From: Dietzia psychralcaliphila
GTDB taxonomy: Bacteria > Actinomycetota > Actinomycetes > Mycobacteriales > Mycobacteriaceae
Reading direction: 5' to 3'
DNA: 64,000 nucleotides
Assembly: GCF_003096095.1 (NCBI RefSeq)
Contig: NZ_CP015453.1
Coordinates: 1,922,001-1,986,000, forward strand
Made by a program: the position numbers and the translations under genes. The notes beneath the pieces were generated by a model that was not told the origin of the DNA, made no database searches, and saw only the letters and a program-made list of their open reading frames with translations. The stretch's first letter is position 1. Each line of letters begins with the position of its first letter. Below are positions 57,603 through 64,000 of the stretch, piece after piece.

Positions 57603-57791
57603 ATGGCACCCCGCGGACGGCAGTGGCTCAAGATGGTCGGCGCGGCCGGAGTGGTCGGCGTCGCGGCCACCGGCATCCTCGCCGCGCGTACCGAACGCCG
57701 GAGGCAGGCGTACGAGCCTGAGGAGATCCGGGAGCGCCTGCACCAGCGTTACACCCGCATCCAGTCCCGCCGGGAGAGCGGCACCGACTGA
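57603..57791 (+). CDS. Small single-helix membrane protein (62 aa)
   Basis: A basic start (MAPRGRQWLK) precedes one membrane helix (about residues 11-28, Gly/Ala/Val-rich), then a charged tail containing YEPEEIRERLHQRY. Family not recognised. TACCCT (57590-57595) lies seven bases before ATG, suggesting a leaderless mRNA. It is 47 bp upstream of hrpA on the same strand. The coding pattern is convincing; function is unknown. Confidence 0.7.
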   Translation: MAPRGRQWLKMVGAAGVVGVAATGILAARTERRRQAYEPEEIRERLHQRYTRIQSRRESGTD

Positions 57792-57838
57792 CACCCGGAT
57801 CGGCCTCCGCCCCGGTTGCCGATACCCTGGCGGGCACC

Positions 57839-60800
57839 ATGTCGACGTCCTCCGTGCCCGCCCCCGAACTGCGCCGGGCCCGGCACGATCTCCTGGTCCG
57901 GCTCGACGACGTGGGCATCCTCGACGCCCACCGGCTCCGGTCGAGGATCCGCAAGGCCCGCGCCGACCAGCTCGACGAGCTGGGCGAGCGGATCGACGTC
58001 GCCGCCGCCCGCCTGCGTCGGCGCGTGGAGTCGGTCCCCACCCCCGAGTACCCGGAGCAACTGCCGGTCAGCGCCCGCAAAGACGAGATCGCGGCGGCGA
58101 TCCGGGACAACCAGGTCGTGGTGATCGCGGGCGAGACCGGATCCGGTAAGACCACCCAGATCCCCAAGATCTGCCTCGAACTCGGCCGCGGGGTCCGCGG
58201 GATGATCGGCCACACCCAGCCCCGGCGTCTCGCCGCCCGGTCCGTGGCCGAGCGCATCGCCGAGGAACTCGGCGTGGAGCCCGGCCGACTGGTGGGCTCC
58301 GCCGTGCGCTTCGACGACCGCACCGGCGCCGACACCGCGGTCAAGCTGATGACCGACGGCATCCTGCTCGCCGAGATCCGACGCGACCGGCTGCTGCGCG
58401 CCTACGACACGCTCATCATCGACGAGGCCCACGAACGCAGCCTCAACATCGATTTCCTGCTCGGTTACCTCCGGCAGATCCTGCCCCGGCGGCCGGACCT
58501 CAAACTCATCATCACCTCCGCCACGATCGACCCCGATCGTTTCGCCCGCCACTTCGCGGACCCGGGCGGCCGTCCCGCCCCCGTCATCGAGGTCTCCGGG
58601 CGAACCTTTCCCGTGGAGATCAGGTACCGGCCGCTCCAGGTGGAACACGCGGACCGGACGATCGACCTGGACCCCCTGGACGCGCTCGCCGACGCCGTCG
58701 GCGAACTTCTCGCCGAGGGGGACGGTGACGTGCTGGTCTTCCTCTCCGGCGAGCGGGAGATCCGCGACGCCGAAGAGGTGCTGCGGGGCCGGAAGTTCAG
58801 GAGCACCGAGATCTTCCCGCTGTACGCCCGGCTCACGGCGGCCGAGCAACAGCGGGCGTTCCGCCAGCACTCGACCAGGCGCGTGGTCCTGTCGACCAAC
58901 ATCGCCGAGACCTCGGTGACGGTCCCGGGCATCCGCTACGTCGTGGACACCGGCCTCGCCCGGATCTCCCGCTACTCCACCCGCACCAAGGTCCAGCGGC
59001 TACCGATCGAACCGATCTCGCAGGCCTCCGCCGCACAGCGCGCCGGGCGGTGCGGCCGAGTCGCGGACGGCATCTGCATCCGCCTGTACTCGGAGGACGA
59101 CTTCGACTCCCGACCCGAGTTCACCGCCCCGGAGATCCTGCGTACCAACCTCGCTTCGGTCATCCTGTCGATGGCCGACCTCGACCTGGGGGCCGTCGAC
59201 GACTTCCCGTTCGTCGAACCACCCGACCGCAAGGCCATCCGCGACGGCATGACGTTGCTCACCGAGCTGGGGGCGCTCCGGATCGACGACGACGAGCGGC
59301 CACATCTGACAAAGGTGGGCCGCGACATGGCCGCGCTACCGCTCGATCCACGACTGGCCCGGATGGTCGTCGAGGGTCACGGCAACGGATCGCTGGCTGA
59401 CGTGTTGGTGGTGGTGGCGGCCCTGACGGTGCAGGACGTCCGCGAACGGCCCGCCGAGGAACGCGACAAGGCAGACCAGTTCCACCGCAGGTTCGCCGAC
59501 AAGTCGTCGGACTTCCTGGGCTACCTCAACCTGTGGCGCTACATCACCGAGCAGCGCCGTGAGCTCAGTGGCAGCGCGTTCCGCAAGATGTGCAGGGCCG
59601 AGTACCTGCACTGGCTGCGCATCCGCGAATGGCAGGACCTCACCGCGCAGCTCGCCAGCATGTGTCGCGAACGCGGCTGGCACCCCGCGTCCGGTCATGC
59701 CCCCGAGGACGATCTCCACAAAGCCATCCTGTCGGGACTGCTCACCAACGTCGGGATGCGGGACGAGGAGACCCGCGAGTTCCGCGGCACCCGCGGAATC
59801 CGCTTCCAGGTCTTCCCCGGTTCGGACCTGGCCCGGAGACCGCCGCGCTGGATCATGGCCTCGGAGCTCGTCGAGACCTCGAGGCTGTGGGCCCGGGACG
59901 TGGCGCGAATCGACCCGGGGTGGATCGAACAGCTCGGTGGGCACCTGGTCCGGACCCAGTACTCCGAGCCGCACTGGTCGGACGCCGAGGGTGCCGCGAT
60001 GGCCTACGAGAAGGTCCTGCTCCTGGGGCTGACCGTGGTCGAGGCGCGCCGCATCCTGCTGTCCCGGGTCGACGCACCCCTGGCGCGCGAGATGCTGGTC
60101 CGGCACGGGATCGTCGAGGAACTATGGACCACCCGCATCCCGGTGATCCTGGAGAACGCCGAGGCAGTAGCCCAGGCGCGTGAGCTCGAGACCCGTAGCC
60201 GGCGCCGTGACCTGGTGATCGACGACGACGCCCTGGTCGAGTTCTACCTCGATCGACTCCCCGCTGACATCACCTCGGGGCGTCACCTGGACTCGTGGTG
60301 GAGGAAACAGGGTCACCGGGATCCGGACCACCTGAGGCTCAGGCCCGAGCAGATCCGCACCTCGGACGCCGCTCCGGCCGCCTCCGCGTTCCCTCCCTTC
60401 TGGAGGCAGGGAGAGCGGAGTTTCGAGCTCAGGTACGCGTTCGACCCGGGTGTCGATTCCGACGGCATCACCGTGCGGATCCCTCTCCCCCAGCTGTCCT
60501 CGGTCGCCACGTCCGGCTTCGAATGGCTCGTCCCCGGTCTCCGTGAAGAGCTCTACACCGAGATGCTCCGGACACTGCCCAAGTACCTGCGACGTCTGTG
60601 TTCCCCGCCTGCCGAGTACGCCGCCCTCGTGGCCGGTGATCTCACCCCACGTTCGGCACCTCTGCCGGTGGCGCTCGCCGCGGCTCTCTCGGCGCGGATC
60701 GGGACGACCGTGGAACCACGCGAGTTTCACCCGGAGCGACTCCCCGACCATCTGCGGATGCGCTTCGAGGTTGTCGACGGTGACGAGGTGGTGGCGTCCG

Positions 60801-61753
60801 GAACGGATCTGGGTGCACTGCGCACCCGCCTGGTGGACAAGGTCCGGGCCACTCTCAACTCCCGGCTCGTCCCCGATGACGGTCCGTATCGGGCGTGGAC
60901 CTCCGCCACGATCGGGGATCTGGCACCCTCGATCACCGGAACGGTCGACGGGGTGGAGGTCACGGTCTACCCGGCCCTGCAGGTGCGGGCCGACGGCATA
61001 CACCGGATCGCCTGCGCGACAGAGGAGGAGCGACGGGCCGCACAGACCACAGCCGTGCTGACCATGATCTCCGGCGGCCTGGTCTCGGCGACCTCGATAG
61101 TCCGGGGCCGTCCGGTCGAACAGCGCCTCGCGCTCACCCAGTATCCCCATGGAGGTGCCGACGGCCTGGTGTCGGATGCATCGTTGGCCGTGTGCGGGCG
61201 GATGCTCGCTCAACGCAAGGGAGCCCCCGTGCTCACGGTGGACGACTTCGCCCAGCTGCGTGCGACAGCCGAGTCCGAGGCTCCGGCCGCCGTGACCGCC
61301 GCCATCTCCGCCGCCCTGCCGGCGTTGGTGGCCGCCCAGTCGGTCTCAGCCCGTCTGGCGCAGGTGCCCCGGGAGATCGCAGACGACATCAGACCTGCTC
61401 TGGACTTCCTCGTCGGCAAGGGGTTCCTCGCGCGTCATCCGGCGGAATTGCTGCCCCAACTCGAGCGACATGTGAGGGCGATCGATCTCAGGCTGGACAT
61501 GGCGGAGAAGTCACCGTCGAGGTACAGGGATCTCACAGCCCGACTGGAGACGTCCGAGGCAACGGTCGCGGAAGCGACGGCAGCGCTACGCAGACGACCG
61601 GGTGGGGCGCGGACCTCTCGGGATCTGCGGTGGCTGCTGGCGGAGTACCGGGTCGGACTCTTCGCGCAATCGCTGGGAACCGCTCGTCCGGTATCCGCCG
61701 AGCGGATCGAGAAGGCCGTCGCCGCGGCGCTGTCGCGACGCAACGGGCGGTGA
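57839..61753 (+). CDS. hrpA: ATP-dependent RNA helicase HrpA (DEAH box)
   Basis: 1304 aa. Motif I is AGETGSGKTTQIPK, motif II IIDEAHERS, motif III ITSATID, motif V STNIAETSVTVPGI, and motif VI SAAQRAGRCGR. HA2 and OB-type domains follow, then the long HrpA-specific C-terminal half (DUF3418) from about residue 700. Length is normal for HrpA. It probably remodels ribonucleoprotein or rescues stalled ribosomes, as reported in E. coli. ATG 57839 follows TACCCT by ten bases. It converges on nrdR across two hairpins. Confidence 0.95.
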   Translation: MSTSSVPAPELRRARHDLLVRLDDVGILDAHRLRSRIRKARADQLDELGERIDVAAARLRRRVESVPTPEYPEQLPVSARKDEIAAAIRDNQVVVIAGETGSGKTTQIPKICLELGRGVRGMIGHTQPRRLAARSVAERIAEELGVEPGRLVGSAVRFDDRTGADTAVKLMTDGILLAEIRRDRLLRAYDTLIIDEAHERSLNIDFLLGYLRQILPRRPDLKLIITSATIDPDRFARHFADPGGRPAPVIEVSGRTFPVEIRYRPLQVEHADRTIDLDPLDALADAVGELLAEGDGDVLVFLSGEREIRDAEEVLRGRKFRSTEIFPLYARLTAAEQQRAFRQHSTRRVVLSTNIAETSVTVPGIRYVVDTGLARISRYSTRTKVQRLPIEPISQASAAQRAGRCGRVADGICIRLYSEDDFDSRPEFTAPEILRTNLASVILSMADLDLGAVDDFPFVEPPDRKAIRDGMTLLTELGALRIDDDERPHLTKVGRDMAALPLDPRLARMVVEGHGNGSLADVLVVVAALTVQDVRERPAEERDKADQFHRRFADKSSDFLGYLNLWRYITEQRRELSGSAFRKMCRAEYLHWLRIREWQDLTAQLASMCRERGWHPASGHAPEDDLHKAILSGLLTNVGMRDEETREFRGTRGIRFQVFPGSDLARRPPRWIMASELVETSRLWARDVARIDPGWIEQLGGHLVRTQYSEPHWSDAEGAAMAYEKVLLLGLTVVEARRILLSRVDAPLAREMLVRHGIVEELWTTRIPVILENAEAVAQARELETRSRRRDLVIDDDALVEFYLDRLPADITSGRHLDSWWRKQGHRDPDHLRLRPEQIRTSDAAPAASAFPPFWRQGERSFELRYAFDPGVDSDGITVRIPLPQLSSVATSGFEWLVPGLREELYTEMLRTLPKYLRRLCSPPAEYAALVAGDLTPRSAPLPVALAAALSARIGTTVEPREFHPERLPDHLRMRFEVVDGDEVVASGTDLGALRTRLVDKVRATLNSRLVPDDGPYRAWTSATIGDLAPSITGTVDGVEVTVYPALQVRADGIHRIACATEEERRAAQTTAVLTMISGGLVSATSIVRGRPVEQRLALTQYPHGGADGLVSDASLAVCGRMLAQRKGAPVLTVDDFAQLRATAESEAPAAVTAAISAALPALVAAQSVSARLAQVPREIADDIRPALDFLVGKGFLARHPAELLPQLERHVRAIDLRLDMAEKSPSRYRDLTARLETSEATVAEATAALRRRPGGARTSRDLRWLLAEYRVGLFAQSLGTARPVSAERIEKAVAAALSRRNGR

Positions 61754-61761
61754 ACCCACAC

Positions 61762-61801
61762 ACAGCGCATTCGCTGTCAGGCGGAGCGCTGAGCCTCCGC
61801 C
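61762..61801. terminator. Two hairpins between hrpA and nrdR
   Basis: ACAGCG/CGCTGT (61762-61777, loop CATT) and GGCGGAG/CTCCGCC (61780-61801, 8-base loop) follow each other between the convergent stops at 61753 and 61812. Neither has a T-run. Confidence 0.55.
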
Positions 61802-61811
61802 GGTAGGCGCG

Positions 61812-62267
61812 CTAGTGCGTGGCGTGCCGCTCACGGAGGGCGATGATCTCGCTCTCGAAATCCGCGGCCGAACTGAATTGCTTGTAGACGGACGCGAAGC
61901 GCAGGTAGGCGACCTCGTCGAGATCCTGGAGCGGGCCCAGGATCGCGAGACCGATTTCGTGCGCGGGAACCTCTGACGCCCCGCCCGCCCTGACGGCGTC
62001 CTCGACCTGTTGTGCCAGACGCCGGAGAGCGTCTTCCTCCACCGCCCGACCCTGGCACGCGCGTCTGACGCCGCGAACCACCTTGTCGCGGCTGAAGCTC
62101 TCGGTGACGCCGCTGCGCTTGAGCACGGTCAACAACGGAGTCTCGAGGGTCGTGAACCGGTGTCCGCATTCAGGGCACTCGCGTCGACGTCTGATCGCCT
62201 GCCCTTCGTCGACCGACCGCGAGTCGATCACCCGGGAGTCCTCGTGGTGACATATGGGGCAGTACAT
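61812..62267 (-). CDS. nrdR: Transcriptional repressor NrdR
   Basis: 151 aa ATP/dATP-sensing repressor of ribonucleotide reductase genes. The zinc ribbon has CPIC at its start and CPEC later ([17 protein letters not shown] and [13 protein letters not shown]), followed by an ATP-cone with [15 protein letters not shown]. Full length. ATG 62267 is chosen because it opens directly on the MYCPIC motif. Next to lexA, as in mycobacteria. Confidence 0.95.
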   Translation of the reverse strand: MYCPICHHEDSRVIDSRSVDEGQAIRRRRECPECGHRFTTLETPLLTVLKRSGVTESFSRDKVVRGVRRACQGRAVEEDALRRLAQQVEDAVRAGGASEVPAHEIGLAILGPLQDLDEVAYLRFASVYKQFSSAADFESEIIALRERHATH

Positions 62268-62381
62268 TCCAGCTTCGCCATTCGTCGACCGGCTCCGCAC
62301 GTGTCCGCCGGCAGTAGCCGACAGCGGTACGGGGGCGACGGGTCGCCGTCCCGGGATCATTCTAGAAGGCGATGCCATAGG

Positions 62382-62744
62382 TCACGCGTAGGCGGGCCCG
62401 CCCAGGAGTGCCAGCGCCAGCAGCATCAGGACCCCGAACACGATTCCGCAGACCAACAGAGCCCACGTGGGGACGTCGTCGACCACCGGCGCATTCGTCC
62501 GCACTTCGCCGCCGCAGGCTCTGACCTGGTCCGCCGACGCGGGTCGGACGAGCACCCGACGACCGGGTGCCACCGATCGTGTGGACAGCTGACGTCCACG
62601 GTCGAGGGTCCGCGTGGTGTGACGGATGTGCGTGTCGCGGCGGGACCGCAGCCCGGACGCGGCGGGCCGGTCGTGGTCGGTCGCGCAGACCTCCGTCCAG
62701 TGCATCGACGGACGCGCCTGTGACTGCATCTCCAGAACGGACAT
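62382..62744 (-). CDS. Small membrane protein divergent from lexA (possible SOS division inhibitor)
   Basis: 120 aa. The N-terminal 60 residues are polar and Arg-rich, a short conserved-looking piece GRRVLVRPASADQVRACGG follows, and one membrane helix lies at about residues 93-114. The position matches DivS of Corynebacterium and Rv2719c/ChiZ of mycobacteria, SOS-induced cell-division suppressors, but no LysM domain is present. ATG 62744 has GGGAG at ideal spacing. A LexA-like half-conserved site lies 59-74 bp upstream. The functional assignment is by position only. Confidence 0.65.
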   Translation of the reverse strand: MSVLEMQSQARPSMHWTEVCATDHDRPAASGLRSRRDTHIRHTTRTLDRGRQLSTRSVAPGRRVLVRPASADQVRACGGEVRTNAPVVDDVPTWALLVCGIVFGVLMLLALALLGGPAYA

Positions 62745-62802
62745 GAAAACTCCCAACTCGATATGGTGTGCGAAGTTCGTTCGCACGCCCGTGTGCATTT
62801 GT

Positions 62803-62818
62803 GTGCACATCTGTTCGA
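62803..62818 (-). promoter_or_regulatory. Candidate LexA site for the DivS-like gene
   Basis: On the minus strand TCGAACAGATGTGCAC has a perfect left arm (TCGAAC) but only three of six matching bases on the right. It shares the pattern TCGAACA-NN-TGTG with the lexA-side site at 62884-62899. Confidence 0.5.
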
Positions 62819-62883
62819 ACTCGAACCTGACTAGAGTTGTATCACGCGGGTCCGACAGAGTCGACATTCCAGAGGATATTTCT

Positions 62884-62899
62884 TCGAACACCTGTGTGG
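62884..62899 (+). promoter_or_regulatory. Candidate LexA site for lexA autoregulation
   Basis: TCGAACACCTGTGTGG has a perfect left arm and a weak right arm compared with TCGAAC-N4-GTTCGA. It sits 75-90 bp upstream of the lexA ATG, the usual place for the autoregulatory box in this order. Confidence 0.55.
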
Positions 62900-62914
62900 C
62901 GCGGACGGTCCGCG
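62900..62914. promoter_or_regulatory. Palindrome next to the lexA SOS site
   Basis: CGCGGAC and GTCCGCG are perfect 7-bp arms around one G, directly adjoining the candidate LexA site and six bases before TAGGGT (62920-62925), a possible -10 box. It is not a LexA-type sequence, so a second regulator may bind here. Confidence 0.4.
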
Positions 62915-62973
62915 GGAAGTAGGGTGTACACAGATAGAGACGTCGAACACCCATTCGCCGAAGGGACCCACAC

Positions 62974-63642
62974 ATGCCCAAGCCCGACTTCGAGGCCCTG
63001 ACGCCTCGTCAGAAGAGCGTTCTGTTGCATATCCACGACACGGTCAAGGACCGGGGCTACCCCCCGAGCATCCGCGAGATCGGTGACGCCGTCGGTCTGC
63101 AGTCGACCTCCTCTGTCGCACACCAGTTGCGGACACTGGAGAAGAAGGGCTTCCTGACCCGGGATCCTCACAAGCCGCGGGCTGTCGACGTCCACGGCGT
63201 CCCGGGGCAGCGGTCCCGGGGACGGCGCGCACCTGCTCAGGAGGAGCCGCGGCCCAGTGGGGCGGTCGAGCCGGTATACGTTCCCGTACTGGGCCGCATC
63301 GCGGCCGGCGGGCCGATCCTGGCCGAGCAGGCGGTGGAGGAGGTCTTCCCACTCCCGTCGGATCTGGTGGGTTCCGGCGACCTGTTCATGCTCCGAGTGG
63401 TCGGTGAGTCGATGATCGACGCCGCCATCTGTGACGGCGACTACGTGGTGGTACGTCGGCAGAACGTGGCGGACAACGGAGACATCGTGGCGGCGATGAT
63501 CGACGGGGAGGCAACCGTCAAGACCTTCCGCAGGGACGCGAGCGGGGTGTGGCTCCTGCCCCACAACCCGTCGTTCAGTCCGATTCCCGGGGAGCACGCG
63601 ACGATCCTGGGGAAGGTCGTCACCGTCTTCCGCAAGCTCTGA
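62974..63642 (+). CDS. lexA: SOS repressor LexA
   Basis: 222 aa. A winged HTH (residues about 5-70: [22 protein letters not shown] is the recognition region) is joined by an Arg/Pro-rich linker to the S24 autoprotease domain. The cleavage bond is Ala111-Gly112 in [10 protein letters not shown], and the Ser146/Lys183 dyad is in [10 protein letters not shown] and [17 protein letters not shown] precedes ATG 62974. It is divergent from the DivS-like gene and converges on hflX. Confidence 0.96.
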   Translation: MPKPDFEALTPRQKSVLLHIHDTVKDRGYPPSIREIGDAVGLQSTSSVAHQLRTLEKKGFLTRDPHKPRAVDVHGVPGQRSRGRRAPAQEEPRPSGAVEPVYVPVLGRIAAGGPILAEQAVEEVFPLPSDLVGSGDLFMLRVVGESMIDAAICDGDYVVVRRQNVADNGDIVAAMIDGEATVKTFRRDASGVWLLPHNPSFSPIPGEHATILGKVVTVFRKL

Positions 63643-63655
63643 CCCCGCGCGGAGT

Positions 63656-63694
63656 CGGTGTCGTCTGACCTCGTGACAGGGTCAGGCGACACCG
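63656..63694. terminator. Hairpin between lexA and hflX
   Basis: CGGTGTCG (63656-63663) pairs with CGACACCG (63687-63694), and inside, after one mismatch, CTGACC pairs with GGTCAG. The right arm overlaps the hflX stop codon. It probably terminates lexA and, read the other way, hflX. Confidence 0.65.
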
Positions 63695-64000
63695 TCGTGC
63701 GAACTGCCGGTGCGGTACTCCCCTAGCTCTCCGGCCACGGAGGAGGGCAGCCGGACCACGATCCGGGTGCCGTCCTGCGTGTGTTGCTCGTCCACCACTG
63801 CGCCCTCTGCGTGCACACGGGAGACCACGTCACCCCGGGTGAAGGGGATCTCGAGCGTCACCTGCGTGTCCCCGGAGGCGACAACCCGCATGATCCGTTC
63901 GAGGAGCTCGTCGAAGCCTTCTCCCGTCGCCGCCGAGACGAAGACCGCGTCCGGGAGGGCGTGATGTAGTTCGGTCAGCACGACGGGGTCCGCCACATCG
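63682..64000 (-). CDS. hflX: GTPase HflX, C-terminal part (cut by window edge)
   Basis: Only the last 106 codons are in the window. They contain the end of the G domain, with VFVSAATGEGFDELLERI matching the HflX G5 region, and the C-terminal domain ending GELGEYR. HflX rescues or splits stalled ribosomes. The location beside lexA matches the mycobacterial order. The start and the G1-G4 motifs lie outside the window. Confidence 0.85.
   Translation of the reverse strand, partial: DVADPVVLTELHHALPDAVFVSAATGEGFDELLERIMRVVASGDTQVTLEIPFTRGDVVSRVHAEGAVVDEQHTQDGTRIVVRLPSSVAGELGEYRTGSSHDGVA

Overview
The window is a stretch of chromosome from a high-GC actinobacterium of the mycolic-acid group (Mycobacteriales). 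The evidence is the high GC content, many GTG starts, and genes for phosphatidylinositol mannoside synthesis (pgsA, patA, pimA) and for an AftC-like arabinofuranosyltransferase. From memory, the gene order follows several segments of the Mycobacterium tuberculosis chromosome: aroE-mltG-ruvX-alaS-rarA, aspS, hisS to rel, secD/secF/yajC-ruvABC, yebC-pdxT-tesB-pdxS-pimA-patA-pgsA-HIT-thrS, zapE-ribD-like-aftC-msrB-hemQ-hemG-hemE-rnd-dxs-trmA-APC-ceoB/ceoC, and nrdR-lexA-hflX. Dietzia or a close relative is my best guess, but the genus is not proved by the sequence. I saw no phage, IS element, plasmid gene or CRISPR array.

Layout. 1-2100: a truncated AraC-type regulator divergent from a Baeyer-Villiger-type monooxygenase. 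2100-9320: a minus-strand block (rarA, a 48-aa peptide gene, alaS, ruvX, mltG, aroE) for translation, repair and cell wall. 9490-17040: Tat-exported phosphodiesterase, aspS, zinc metallopeptidase, hisS, metallo-beta-lactamase-fold hydrolase, membrane cyclophilin. 17088-19145: a divergent SDR/WYL-regulator pair with a palindromic operator, placed between ppi and rel. 19123-27724: minus-strand run ruvC-ruvA-ruvB-yajC-secD-secF-apt-rel, many starts overlapping the preceding stop; a near-perfect LexA box precedes ruvC. 27747-37105: minus-strand yebC, the vitamin B6 synthase genes pdxS and pdxT with a thioesterase gene between them, the PIM/phosphatidylinositol-phosphate cluster, a HIT hydrolase and thrS.

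37250-38630: a DsbA/FrnE-like protein and four tRNA genes (Val-CAC on minus; Gly-GCC, Cys-GCA, Val-GAC on plus). 38738-44615: a small protein, GNAT acetyltransferase, ZapE, a RibD-reductase-like protein, an alpha/beta-hydrolase-like protein without a visible nucleophile serine, AftC and MsrB. 44694-47920: haem genes hemE-hemG-hemQ. 48000-53241: DUF3000 protein, RNase D, dxs, TrmA-family methyltransferase. 53241-56771: an APC/KimA-like permease divergent from two TrkA/RCK proteins, a likely potassium uptake locus. 56778-61753: permuted papain-like protein, a small membrane protein, HrpA. 61812-64000: nrdR, a small SOS-type membrane protein, lexA, and the C-terminal end of hflX.

Recurring themes: translational coupling by ATGA/GTGA/TTGA or TGATG overlaps; at least eight start codons placed 6-8 nt after a TANNNT box, suggesting leaderless mRNAs; strong hairpins between convergent genes; and short tandem repeats at or next to gene 3' ends.
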